Assembly: GCA_029243445.1 (NCBI GenBank)
Contig: JAQWSA010000068.1
Span: forward strand, 1-8,277
DNA length: 8,277 nucleotides
Direction of reading: 5' to 3'
Source of the DNA: Alphaproteobacteria bacterium
GTDB taxonomy: Bacteria > Pseudomonadota > Alphaproteobacteria > UBA6615
Positions 1 through 7,223 of this stretch are shown one piece after another. The notes below the pieces were generated by a model. The model saw nothing but the letters and a program-made list of their open reading frames with translations, had not been told where the DNA came from and searched no databases. Every line of letters starts with the position of its first letter. The first letter of the stretch is position 1. The position numbers and the translations under genes were made by a program.

Positions 1-27
1 TATATTTTTAAGACGATTCGGACGCAT
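1..27 (-). CDS. Start of a gene leaving the left edge (possible HpcH/HpaI aldolase)
   Basis: Nine codons from an ATG at 27-25 read MRPNRLKNI and stay open to the window edge. An AGGA (complement of 35-38) lies 7 nt upstream of the ATG, at good ribosome-binding distance. A start of the form MRPN+(L/V)+ is common in HpcH/HpaI-family aldolases, which cleave or form C-C bonds of 2-keto acids, but nine residues are far too few for assignment. The gene would be divergent from the monooxygenase at 362. The reading could also be chance, because the region is AT-rich and other frames are open here too. The family guess is inference only. Confidence 0.3.
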
Positions 28-361
28 ATTAGAATCCTAGGTTTGTAGTAAGCATGAGATCTATAGATAAACTTATTATTTTTAGTGTTTATATTTAATT
101 AATTTTACCTGTATATTATACTAGATAATTTGTAGAAAAGTTATTTTAATTTAGAAAAATTTTTATTTTAATATCTAATTTAAATATAGCCTTACTCCTA
201 ATAACATATGATTCCTTGGTGAGATTAGTAAATGGATTAAAAGGATAATCTGTTGGGGCAGCGACATTTTTATGAAGTTAGAACTCTACCACCCAAGGGG
301 CGCTTTCAGATCCAATATTTTGCTATATATATGTTAATAAATTAGTAAGTTTGAGTTATTC
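28..361. other. AT-rich intergenic leader with a GC-richer island
   Basis: No gene can be called here. The first part (about 60-240) is very AT-rich, with many possible -10 like hexamers (for example TATACT at 117-122) but no convincing -35 partner, so no promoter is assigned. From about 253 to 315 the composition becomes distinctly richer in G and C. Several frames are open for 30-45 codons across this island on both strands, none with a credible start and ribosome-binding site. The island also has interleaved complementary segments (253-257 with 292-296, 260-263 with 301-304). It may be a structured 5' leader of the monooxygenase gene or the remains of a decayed gene; the sequence does not decide. 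Confidence 0.5.
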
Positions 362-1840
362 ATGCCTGAAGATTTACAAGAAACAAAAAAATTAAAAAAA
401 CTTAGTGAACAGGTTCTTATCGATTTAAACTTGTTAGATCACCCCAAAAAGCCTTGGGTCGTGAAACGACATCACCATTCTGGGGCGCCAGTCTTTGATG
501 TGTTAATAATTGGTGCCGGTCAGAGCGGTTTAGCCCTTTCGTTCGCCCTCAAAAGGGAAAACATAGATAACGTTATTGCAATTGACTCGAAACCAGAGGG
601 CAAGGAGGGTCCCTGGAATAGCTACGCTCGAATGCAGCATTTAAGAACAGCGCTTAATTTAACAGGTCCTGACCTTGGGATTCCATCTCTGACTCCTCGC
701 GCTTGGTACACTGCTAAATATGGGTCTAAAGCCTGGGATGTGTTAGAGAGGTTCCCTACATTAGACTGGCATCAGTATCTGACTTGGTACAGAGGTGTTC
801 TTAACGTACCAGTATGGAATGAAACAGAAGCGGGTCCCTTACAAGCGGATGAGCCAAATTCTAGTAGCAGTTTGATCAAGGTTCCTCTGAAATCAACTGG
901 TGTTTCAGGTAAAAATGGGATTGTTTTTGCGAGAGAAGTTATTTTGGCAAATGGTTTGGAAGGCTGCGGCGAATGGTATGTTCCCGAGTTGATTAAAAAA
1001 GCGTTACCCGAGGACCGATACTCACAGGCAAATCGTGAAATTGATTTTAATTTACTTAAGGGAAAAAGAATAGCCGTTCTGGGTGCCAACGCAGGTGCTT
1101 TTGACAACGCGGCAACTGCGTTAGAAGCCGGAGCGAAAGAGGCACATGTATTCGTCAGAAGACGTGAGATAGTCAAAATAAACGCGCACAAGCCATTTGA
1201 CGATATAGCTTATTTGAAACATTTTTCTGACTTTAGCGATTTGGAACGTTGGCGTATCGCGGTACATATTTTACAAACCCACCAACCCCCACCACAAGAA
1301 TCATTTGATAGAGCTCATGACCTTAAAGGCTTTCAAATGCATGAGGGTGCTGCTTGGAAAAATGTTTCATTAGGTGGTATTAATGGGAATGATATATTAA
1401 TTGAAACTTATGGGGGACATAAATATCTGGTAGATTTTATAATAGCAGCGACCGGTCATATTAATGATTTTAGTTTACGGACGGAAACTTCTTTGTTGTC
1501 AGAGAAAATTGCTTTGTGGGCGGATAGGTTTACTCCATTACCAGGTGAAGAATATGTTCCTGCAGCTTCGTATCCATATCTTGGGAAGAATTTTGAATTT
1601 ATTGAAAAACATCCAGGTGAAGCTCCGTACCTTCATCATATCCACTGCTTTACAATAGGCACACTAATTAGCTTAGGCATGACCGGTAGTTCGGTAACCA
1701 CTATGCGTTACGGAATACCGAGGGTTATTGAGGGAGTCACAAGACAATTATTTCTGGATGATAAAGATTACTACCTAAACACTATAATGGAACATGATGA
1801 AATAGATCTTGTTGTCCCGTCAGATGAGCCTAATAGATGA
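362..1840 (+). CDS. FAD/NAD(P)-dependent monooxygenase-like oxidoreductase (FMO/CzcO type)
   Basis: A 492-residue soluble flavoprotein of the class that binds FAD in one Rossmann fold and NAD(P)H in a second. After a roughly 45-residue N-terminal extension comes the FAD motif GAGQSG (51-56), then an E/D-type strand end (about 71-75) and the conserved EGPWNSYARM stretch (82-91). The second dinucleotide motif is GANAGA (241-246) followed by FDNAATALEAGA, and ATGH (363-366) marks the usual late FAD-contact loop. Family members normally carry GAGAS-A at the second site, so the third glycine is Asn here. The Baeyer-Villiger fingerprint FxGxxxHxxxW is not visible, so the chemistry and substrate are open. 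The ATG at 362 has only a weak GAG (353-355) upstream; the N-terminal extension is normal for the family, which supports this start. Ends in TGA 2 nt before the convergent thiolase stop. No signal peptide or membrane segment. Confidence 0.88.
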   Translation: MPEDLQETKKLKKLSEQVLIDLNLLDHPKKPWVVKRHHHSGAPVFDVLIIGAGQSGLALSFALKRENIDNVIAIDSKPEGKEGPWNSYARMQHLRTALNLTGPDLGIPSLTPRAWYTAKYGSKAWDVLERFPTLDWHQYLTWYRGVLNVPVWNETEAGPLQADEPNSSSSLIKVPLKSTGVSGKNGIVFAREVILANGLEGCGEWYVPELIKKALPEDRYSQANREIDFNLLKGKRIAVLGANAGAFDNAATALEAGAKEAHVFVRRREIVKINAHKPFDDIAYLKHFSDFSDLERWRIAVHILQTHQPPPQESFDRAHDLKGFQMHEGAAWKNVSLGGINGNDILIETYGGHKYLVDFIIAATGHINDFSLRTETSLLSEKIALWADRFTPLPGEEYVPAASYPYLGKNFEFIEKHPGEAPYLHHIHCFTIGTLISLGMTGSSVTTMRYGIPRVIEGVTRQLFLDDKDYYLNTIMEHDEIDLVVPSDEPNR

Positions 1841-1842
1841 AT

Positions 1843-3051
1843 TTACGCAGCTCTTTCTAGCAAAGTAGCTATTCCTTGTCCTACACCAATACACATCGTG
1901 CAAAGCGCATATTTTTGTTTGCGCTCCTGGAGTTCATAGGCTGCAGTCATTGCAAGCCGACCTCCACTCGCTCCGAGAGGATGCCCCAATGCAATGGCAC
2001 CTCCATTAGGATTAACATATTCTGCATCATCGGCAATTCCAAGGTCACGGGTGACCGCTAGAGCTTGTGCGGCAAAGGCTTCATTAAGTTCAATCACATC
2101 AATATCACTTATTTTTATCCCAAGTCGTCCTAACAATTTATGAGTTGCAGGCGCTGGTCCAAAACCCATAATTCTGGGAGGCACACCAGCAGTTGCTGTC
2201 CCAACTATACGAGCTAGAGGATTTAATCCGTATTTATTTATAGCCTTTTCGGACGCTATTATCATTGCACATGCCCCGTCATTTACTCCCGATGCGTTGC
2301 CAGCCGTAACGGTGCCATTATCTCGGAAAGGGGTTGGCAATTTTCCCAACACTTCAATAGAGGTATCATGACGGGGGTGTTCATCGACTTCAATTACTTT
2401 GGAATCCCCTTTGCGTTGAGGGATTGATACAGGAATAATTTCTTTTTTAAGTCTTCCATTTTCTTGTGCTTTTTTAGCTCGCATTTGCGAACGGTAGGCA
2501 AATGCATCTTGATCTGCACGATTTATTTGGAATTCTACTGATACATTTTCGGCAGTCTCCGGCATCGAATCTATTCCATGCTCATCTTTCATTTTAGGAT
2601 TTATAAATCGCCATCCTATAGTCGTGTCCTCTATCTGAGAGTTACGAGAAAAAGCTGCGGTTGCCTTTGGCATAACAAAAGGAGCTCTGGACATACTTTC
2701 AACGCCACCTGCAATAACCATCTCAGCTTCATCTGTACGTATAGCACGCGCCGCCGCAGTTAACGCCTCAAGGCCAGATCCACAAAGACGGTTTACGGTA
2801 GCCCCTGAAACGACGGTTGGTAAACCTGAGAGAAGAAGCGCCATTCTGGCAACATTTCTATTGTCTTCCCCAGCTTGATTTACACAACCATAAATAACAT
2901 CGTCTACAGCATCCCAGTCCACAGTTGCATTACGAGCTACAAGCGCCTTAAGTGGTGCTGCTGCCAAATCATCAGTTCTTACACTGGAGAGGCTTCCACC
3001 AAACCTACCAAACGGTGTTCTAACAGCGTCACAGATAAAAGCTTCAGCCAT
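1843..3051 (-). CDS. pcaF: Acetyl-CoA acyltransferase, 3-oxoadipyl-CoA thiolase type
   Basis: A full-length 402-residue thiolase that cleaves a 3-oxoacyl-CoA with free CoA to give acetyl-CoA and a shortened acyl-CoA. The nucleophilic cysteine is C90 in NRLCGSG, the catalytic histidine is H357 in GHPLG, and the second cysteine is C387 in [13 protein letters not shown] (323-327) is also present. Stretches such as [18 protein letters not shown] (61-78), [11 protein letters not shown] (117-127), [12 protein letters not shown] (141-152) and [10 protein letters not shown] (161-170) match the PcaF/PaaJ branch, which makes succinyl-CoA and acetyl-CoA from 3-oxoadipyl-CoA. No other beta-ketoadipate or phenylacetate genes are nearby, so a different 3-oxoacyl-CoA is possible and the symbol is a family label. 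A strong AAAGGAG (complement of 3060-3066) precedes the ATG by 8 nt. It is the last gene of the cluster with the flavin reductase and rhodanese, 47 nt after the former. Confidence 0.93.
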   Translation of the reverse strand: MAEAFICDAVRTPFGRFGGSLSSVRTDDLAAAPLKALVARNATVDWDAVDDVIYGCVNQAGEDNRNVARMALLLSGLPTVVSGATVNRLCGSGLEALTAAARAIRTDEAEMVIAGGVESMSRAPFVMPKATAAFSRNSQIEDTTIGWRFINPKMKDEHGIDSMPETAENVSVEFQINRADQDAFAYRSQMRAKKAQENGRLKKEIIPVSIPQRKGDSKVIEVDEHPRHDTSIEVLGKLPTPFRDNGTVTAGNASGVNDGACAMIIASEKAINKYGLNPLARIVGTATAGVPPRIMGFGPAPATHKLLGRLGIKISDIDVIELNEAFAAQALAVTRDLGIADDAEYVNPNGGAIALGHPLGASGGRLAMTAAYELQERKQKYALCTMCIGVGQGIATLLERAA

Positions 3052-3098
3052 AGTGTTTTCTCCTTTAAAGTATCATCTATTTTATAATTAAAATTATT

Positions 3099-4277
3099 TT
3101 ATGTACCCTCGGCGGCGTCTCGTCCTATAATTTTTTCTTTACTGATACCATCGGGATTATTTGTCCAGAAAGACTCATTACAATCAAGGGTGGCATAGGG
3201 CATTATCATTCCAGGGTTAAATGGAACTGGATTTTCCCCATCAGCTATTTTTTCAGGCCATTTTTGGTCGGCTAGAGCCCCCTTTGCGATAGCTATAAAA
3301 TCACCTTCATTGGCATTTAGTGCTGCTTCTGCAAGATTAGGGTCTTGTAATTTTCCATTGGCCATAACAGGTAGGCCTGAGTATTTCTTTGCTAAGCCTG
3401 ATAGACTATTATTAGTTTCAAATATTGGTGTAACCCCAAGATGAGCACTACAATCAAAGAAATCTATACCAGTTTCACCTATTTTAGAAAAAACTACTTT
3501 GGCATCTTCTTTTCCGCCAGGCCAAACATATTCGTAATCATTTACTTTGGTCTGTGAGATGCGAACACCTACAGGCTTTTCAGGTACGGCTTCCCGAACT
3601 GCCTGCATTATTTCGCAATGAAAACGAACCCTGTTTTCAATGTTTCCTCCATATTCATCTTTACGTAAATTGGTATAAACAGTAAGGAATTGATCGGGTA
3701 AATAGCCATTTGCACCATGTACTTCAATACCATCAAAACCTATTTCACTAGCTCTTCGAGCTGCGTCACCAAAAGACTTTACTACATCTACCATTTCTTC
3801 TCGAGATATTTCACTGGGCGTCTGAAACCCCCCGGCTGCTCCACGATAGCGTGGTATCTGTTCTCCTTTAGGCTTTACCACTGAGGGAGCTATAGATCCC
3901 TCAACCCAATTATTACCCTGGTTAATAGCTCCACAATGAAATAGTTGCATAAATATGGGAACGCCTTCGGCATGTACGGCATCAACTACTTTGCGCCACG
4001 ATTCCTGTTGAGCTTCATCCGCTATACCTGGCTGAAAAGTATAGCCCTGACTATATTTGTAATCTATATAAGTTCCCTCTGTCATTATTAGTCCCCAACC
4101 ACCGCGTGCATATTCTGCGTAATAGTCAGCCATCTGTTCTGTGACAAAGCCCTCCTCGGTTGCACTTGTGCGTGTCATTGGTGATACAATTGCACGGTTC
4201 TTCAGCGTTAAGCTTCCTATCTTATTTGGAGAGAATAGAACAGGATACCTATCGACCCCTGGCCCGTTTAAAGTCAT
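3099..4277 (-). CDS. NADH:flavin oxidoreductase, Old Yellow Enzyme family
   Basis: A 392-residue FMN-dependent TIM-barrel ene-reductase of the Old Yellow Enzyme family, which uses NAD(P)H to reduce activated C=C bonds or nitro groups. The N-terminal LFSPNKIGSLTLKNRAIVSPM (14-34) is the typical first strand. The substrate-anion-binding pair is H187 and N190 in EVHGANGYLPDQFL (185-198); the His/Asn pair is that of classical OYE and NemA-like enzymes, and Y192 sits at the proton-donor position. NLRKDEYGG (203-211) and ENRVRF (214-219) follow, then VRIS (238-241), and the FMN phosphate site falls in MANGKL to AIAKGALADQKWP (305-341). It lacks the extra C-terminal FAD/NAD domain and iron-sulfur cysteines of 2,4-dienoyl-CoA reductase, so it is a single-domain enzyme. 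GAGGAAC (complement of 4281-4287) supports the ATG. It lies 39 nt downstream of the rhodanese and 47 nt upstream of the thiolase. The substrate is unknown. Confidence 0.93.
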   Translation of the reverse strand: MTLNGPGVDRYPVLFSPNKIGSLTLKNRAIVSPMTRTSATEEGFVTEQMADYYAEYARGGWGLIMTEGTYIDYKYSQGYTFQPGIADEAQQESWRKVVDAVHAEGVPIFMQLFHCGAINQGNNWVEGSIAPSVVKPKGEQIPRYRGAAGGFQTPSEISREEMVDVVKSFGDAARRASEIGFDGIEVHGANGYLPDQFLTVYTNLRKDEYGGNIENRVRFHCEIMQAVREAVPEKPVGVRISQTKVNDYEYVWPGGKEDAKVVFSKIGETGIDFFDCSAHLGVTPIFETNNSLSGLAKKYSGLPVMANGKLQDPNLAEAALNANEGDFIAIAKGALADQKWPEKIADGENPVPFNPGMIMPYATLDCNESFWTNNPDGISKEKIIGRDAAEGT

Positions 4278-4316
4278 TTTGTTCCTCGTGGATGCTAGTT
4301 AATCTATTTACTTTTC

Positions 4317-5162
4317 TTATTTTTCAATTGGTACCCCTACGATACTTCCCCATTCAGTCCATGAACCATCGTAGCTTTTTACTTGCTCATAACCTAGAAT
4401 CTCAGTCATTGCAAAGTATGCTAATGTTGCTCTGTGACTTAGCCTACAATAGGAAATTATATCTTTCTCTATGGTTGCACCGCGTTCTTCAAATAATTGT
4501 CTTAATTCTTCAATTGTTTTGAAGCTTGTATCGTCTGTGAGTAGATCTGCGTAGTATAAATGTTTCGCACCTGGTATTCGACCTGCACGCTCAGCTCCAA
4601 CGTCTGGAACCCCTAACATGTTTACTCGCTCACCTTTATACTCTTCGGGGGAACGGTGATCTAGTAGAACTGTACCTTCTTCATTAGCAATCTTATTAAG
4701 CTTATTTAGAATATCATCTCTATTCGCTCGCATACTAAGATTAATCCGAGTATTGGGGGTATAATTAGTAGGTATAATTTCCGGAATTTTATTTGTTGTA
4801 GGGCGGTTTTCGTTTTCCCATCTAACGCGACCACCATTAAGAACGCGAACGTCGGGATGACCCATATAGGTAATAACCCACCAGCCATAGGTTCCGAATT
4901 GAGGAGGTTCACCGTAGCAAATTATTGTAGTGTCATTTTTAATACCACTGGCTGAACAACGTTCTGCAAAAACATCTGGTGATGGAAAGTCACGAACCAA
5001 ATCATCCCATAGCCATTCTTTCCAGTACCACCCTTGTGCTCCAGGAATGTGCCAAGAATCATATGCATCCGTGGCATTCCAATTAAATTCTAAAATTCTG
5101 ATTTTGGGGTCGTTGAGATGCTCTTCAAGCCATTCAGGCTCAACTAGTTTATTAGCAGACAT
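4317..5162 (-). CDS. Tandem-domain rhodanese, thiosulfate/mercaptopyruvate sulfurtransferase
   Basis: A 281-residue cytoplasmic protein with two rhodanese domains, about 1-125 and 145-281, the usual length of this family. The C-terminal domain carries the catalytic cysteine C239 in SYCRLSHRA (237-245), which takes up sulfane sulfur as a persulfide, and ends with YDGSWTEWGS (264-273), the family's C-terminal signature. The N-terminal domain keeps the fold markers AYDSWHIPGA (33-42) and VLNGGRVRW (107-115), but its loop after ICYGEPP lacks the catalytic cysteine, as expected for the structural domain. The loop sequence CRLSHR is unlike the CRKGVT of bovine rhodanese and the CGSGVT of mercaptopyruvate enzymes, so the donor cannot be read from it. 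TGGAG (complement of 5171-5175) is 8 nt from the ATG. It is the first gene of the cluster with the flavin reductase and thiolase. A role in sulfur transfer or cyanide detoxification is family knowledge, not shown here. Confidence 0.93.
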   Translation of the reverse strand: MSANKLVEPEWLEEHLNDPKIRILEFNWNATDAYDSWHIPGAQGWYWKEWLWDDLVRDFPSPDVFAERCSASGIKNDTTIICYGEPPQFGTYGWWVITYMGHPDVRVLNGGRVRWENENRPTTNKIPEIIPTNYTPNTRINLSMRANRDDILNKLNKIANEEGTVLLDHRSPEEYKGERVNMLGVPDVGAERAGRIPGAKHLYYADLLTDDTSFKTIEELRQLFEERGATIEKDIISYCRLSHRATLAYFAMTEILGYEQVKSYDGSWTEWGSIVGVPIEK

Positions 5163-5286
5163 GCAATATACTCCAGCTTAAATTATAATCATAGTGTATT
5201 ACGTCTTATAAACATTTCTCAGTAAATATTTAGGTTGTATAAAAATAAACATTACATTGAATCGCAGATAAAAGGGGATAAGTTTC
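5163..5286. promoter_or_regulatory. Divergent promoter region between rhodanese cluster and dehydrogenase
   Basis: A 124-nt AT-rich gap separates two genes that start away from each other, so both promoters must lie here or in the gene ends. On the minus strand a perfect TATAAT (complement of 5182-5187) lies 19 nt before the first base of the rhodanese ATG and is a candidate -10, but no good TTGACA-like hexamer lies 16-18 nt before it. On the plus strand I see no convincing -35/-10 pair. No clear operator palindrome stands out. Confidence 0.4.
5272..5277 (+). promoter_or_regulatory. Ribosome-binding site that decides a TTG start
   Basis: AAGGGG lies 9 nt before a TTG at 5287. The next in-frame ATG is at 5311, inside the first beta strand of the Rossmann fold, and starting there would remove that strand. 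The site therefore supports translation from TTG. Confidence 0.7.
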
Positions 5287-6186
5287 TTGAGTATAAATAC
5301 TATCGCAATCATGGGGACTGGTGATATGGGCCATGCTGTAGGCCGAGCCCTGATCAAGGAAGGGTTTAGGGTTATTACAGCTCTTATCGGAAGAAGCGAG
5401 CGAAGCTGTAAGCTTGCTAAGCTAGGGGGGTTAGAAGATGTTGGTTCACTTGAAAACTTGATAAAAGAATCTGACTTATTCCTATCAATTATGCCTCCTC
5501 ATGAAGCACTTAGATTTGCGTCTTTATCATGTAATATTATTGATAAAACAGGGTCAAAGACTGTCTATGCGGACTTTAATGCAATAGCTCCTGGTACTTC
5601 AAAAGAAATTGGCGGAGTATTTAATAAAAGTGGACTGGCATTTATTGATGGAAGTATTATCGGCCCGCCCCCAGGTAAAAATATAATAACTCGAATGTAT
5701 TCAAGTGGATATGAATCTGAAACCTTATTATCTTTAAGTGGCCCTAACTTAAATTTTGTATCCCTGGGTTCAGAAATTGGCCGCGCTTCAGCACTAAAGA
5801 TGTGCTACGCAGCCTTAACCAAAGGAACTATGGCTTTAGATTTAGCAGCACTTCTCGCAGGAAAGAAAATGGGTGTTTATGAGGAGTTAAAGACTGAATT
5901 TATTAATAGCCAAGAAGCTGCTTATGGTAGGATGGAATCTAGATTACCTTGGTTGAGCACTGACGCTGGGAGATGGTCAGGAGAAATGGATGAAATTGCC
6001 CTTAGCTTTGACTCGGTTGGCCTGCCAGGCGGCTTTCACCGCGCGGCAGCAGATATATACAGGCGTTTATCTGAAGCGTCTTTGGCGCAAGAAAAGCCGG
6101 AAAACAAGGATAAAAGTCGGACGCTTGATGAAGCATTAGAAATTTTTCAGTATGAGTTATTTAGCTCACCTAATATTTCTAATTAG
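5287..6186 (+). CDS. NAD(P)-dependent dehydrogenase, 6PGDH-like with DUF1932 domain
   Basis: A 299-residue enzyme of the 3-hydroxyacid dehydrogenase superfamily. The N-terminal Rossmann domain begins with MGTGDMGHAVG (9-19), whose GxGxxG binds the dinucleotide, followed by SDLFLSIMPP (62-71). DGSIIGPPPG (121-130) occupies the substrate-loop position, and the predicted catalytic lysine is K171 in GRASALKMCYAALTKG (165-180). The all-helical C-terminal part (about 185-290) matches the DUF1932 type rather than the canonical hydroxyisobutyrate dehydrogenase type. Members oxidise or reduce hydroxy acids with NAD(P); the substrate here is not known. Translation starts at TTG, supported by AAGGGG at 5272-5277 and by the need for the first beta strand. 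It stands alone on the plus strand, divergent from the rhodanese cluster, and its TAG stop overlaps the stop of the convergent gene. Confidence 0.87.
   Translation: MSINTIAIMGTGDMGHAVGRALIKEGFRVITALIGRSERSCKLAKLGGLEDVGSLENLIKESDLFLSIMPPHEALRFASLSCNIIDKTGSKTVYADFNAIAPGTSKEIGGVFNKSGLAFIDGSIIGPPPGKNIITRMYSSGYESETLLSLSGPNLNFVSLGSEIGRASALKMCYAALTKGTMALDLAALLAGKKMGVYEELKTEFINSQEAAYGRMESRLPWLSTDAGRWSGEMDEIALSFDSVGLPGGFHRAAADIYRRLSEASLAQEKPENKDKSRTLDEALEIFQYELFSSPNISN
6179..6186. other. Palindromic octamer holding stop codons of two convergent genes
   Basis: CTAATTAG is its own reverse complement. On the plus strand its last three bases are the TAG of the DUF1932 dehydrogenase; on the minus strand the other three are the TAG of the helical protein. 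The coding regions overlap by exactly these 8 bases, leaving no room for an intervening terminator. Confidence 0.95.
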
Positions 6187-6655
6187 TATTATCTAAAATA
6201 TTTTTTTGTATCTTTTTATGGTTTTTACTTTCTGATTTTCCTATTTTTCTTAATCTCCTGAGTAATGTTTCTAGTTCAGTCCGTTCAAACTTCAGATCAG
6301 TGATAACTCGAGCATTACCAGAAGCAGCTTTGATCTCAGCCTTAAGCTGATTAATAACATTTTCGAGAGTGCGGAATAATTCGTTAAGCTCTGTTTTATT
6401 GCGGCAGTCTAAAACCACTTCTTGTTCCATCATTAAATCTGAAAAAGCATTAGCGTCAGATTTTCCTGTTTCAGTTAGCCTGTTATCTATTTCTTGCCAG
6501 GCTGGTCTCCAATAACTATACAAAGTGGGTGCATTTTTATGCCCTCGCGCTCTTGAGGAAGTCTCAAGCTGCACCATAATACGGACAAATTGCCATACTG
6601 CTAACCTCAAGTTAATAGGGTTTCTAACACTTACTTTATTATCTTTTTTTATCAT
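6179..6655 (-). CDS. Unrecognised basic helical protein coupled to SprT-like gene
   Basis: I do not recognise this 158-residue protein. It looks soluble, with no signal peptide or membrane segment. Residues 15-60 contain several Trp and Tyr residues (WQFVRIMVQ, YSYWRPAWQEI) and may form a small helical domain. Residues about 86-138 are rich in Leu, Glu, Lys and Arg with heptad-like spacing (NELFRTLENVINQLKAEIKA, then LETLLRRLRKIGK) and suggest a coiled coil. The tail from 132 is strongly basic, compatible with binding nucleic acid or an acidic partner; that is inference. The ATG abuts the TAA of the SprT-like gene (TAAATG), so translation is probably coupled, and the proteins may act together. 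The codon use and AT richness resemble the neighbours. It is a real gene rather than a shadow because it continues the operon with no gap and no competing long frame opposes it. Confidence 0.75.
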   Translation of the reverse strand: MIKKDNKVSVRNPINLRLAVWQFVRIMVQLETSSRARGHKNAPTLYSYWRPAWQEIDNRLTETGKSDANAFSDLMMEQEVVLDCRNKTELNELFRTLENVINQLKAEIKAASGNARVITDLKFERTELETLLRRLRKIGKSESKNHKKIQKNILDNTN

Positions 6656-7219
6656 TTAGTCACAACCATCCTTGGTAATAGGGATAGATTTTAATACACC
6701 TAATTTAGGACCACAGTATCGGCAATAGCTATTATTAATTTTTCGACGTGGGCGACGAACAAAATGATATTTTTGATTGCACCGCGTGCATTTCCAAATA
6801 GTTACTGCATGAGCCTCTCTCGATAAATACGTTAGGTTATGTCTAGTCTCAGGCTTTTGACTTAGTAATTCCATCATTTCTTTCCATAGTTTGCCATGTT
6901 TGCAAGGATAACCATGATGCAAGTCTGCTAGGATATGCGCACATTCATGTAAGAAAGTATCATCTCTATCCTTTTCACGACCAGGCTTAAGTAAAGCTGC
7001 ATTGAGAACTATTTTACGATCGCTAATATACGCGATTCCAGCTCGCGTTTTAGCTCTTTTACTAATATTAACTGTGCATTCGAGTAGCTCCTGGTAAGGC
7101 TCACCTAATACAATTGCAAATTCTAAATAACATAACAGTTTCCACTTTTCTGCTAATTCCCCAACAAGTCCTATGTGAGAAAATGATGAATTATAATAAT
7201 TATTTACAGTGGAATTCAT
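6656..7219 (-). CDS. SprT-like zinc metalloprotein with C-terminal zinc ribbon
   Basis: A SprT/Spartan-family protein of 187 residues from the ATG at 7219; a TTG at 7234 would add five residues and overlap the upstream gene by 11 nt. Numbered from the TTG, the metalloprotease motif HECAH is at 96-100, with H96 and H100 as zinc ligands and E97 as catalytic base, and H113 in KHGKLWKEM is the expected third ligand. A zinc ribbon follows: C149 and C152 in WKCTRCNQKY, C171 and C174 in YCRYCGPKLG. In eukaryotes and some archaea the family cleaves proteins crosslinked to DNA; the role of bacterial SprT proteins is poorly known. All core residues are intact, so activity is likely. Neither start has a clear Shine-Dalgarno sequence, which fits re-initiation after the thioesterase stop 4 nt upstream. 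The next gene begins directly at the stop. Confidence 0.88.
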   Translation of the reverse strand: MNSTVNNYYNSSFSHIGLVGELAEKWKLLCYLEFAIVLGEPYQELLECTVNISKRAKTRAGIAYISDRKIVLNAALLKPGREKDRDDTFLHECAHILADLHHGYPCKHGKLWKEMMELLSQKPETRHNLTYLSREAHAVTIWKCTRCNQKYHFVRRPRRKINNSYCRYCGPKLGVLKSIPITKDGCD

Positions 7220-7223
7220 AAAT

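Noticed and set aside
253..315. Possible glycine, SAM-II or TPP riboswitch
   Set aside because: Short resemblances (AAGGGGCG, TTTCAG) do not extend to the conserved cores of these aptamers as I know them.
772..1191. 139-codon minus-strand open frame
   Set aside because: It is antisense to the FAD/NAD-binding core of the monooxygenase, which carries recognisable motifs.
3084..3097. ATAATT/AATTAT inverted repeat between the flavin oxidoreductase and thiolase genes
   Set aside because: It is A/T only, has a 2-nt loop unless one pair opens, and sits between genes likely to be co-transcribed; too weak for a terminator.
4160..4522. 120-codon plus-strand open frame
   Set aside because: It lies opposite the ends of the flavin oxidoreductase and rhodanese genes, both clearly real; its low-complexity Leu/Ser composition is that of an antisense shadow.
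4706..4912. 68-codon minus-strand frame with membrane-like hydrophobic stretches
   Set aside because: It lies inside the rhodanese gene on the same strand in another frame, with no ribosome-binding site; the hydrophobicity follows from the overlapping codons.
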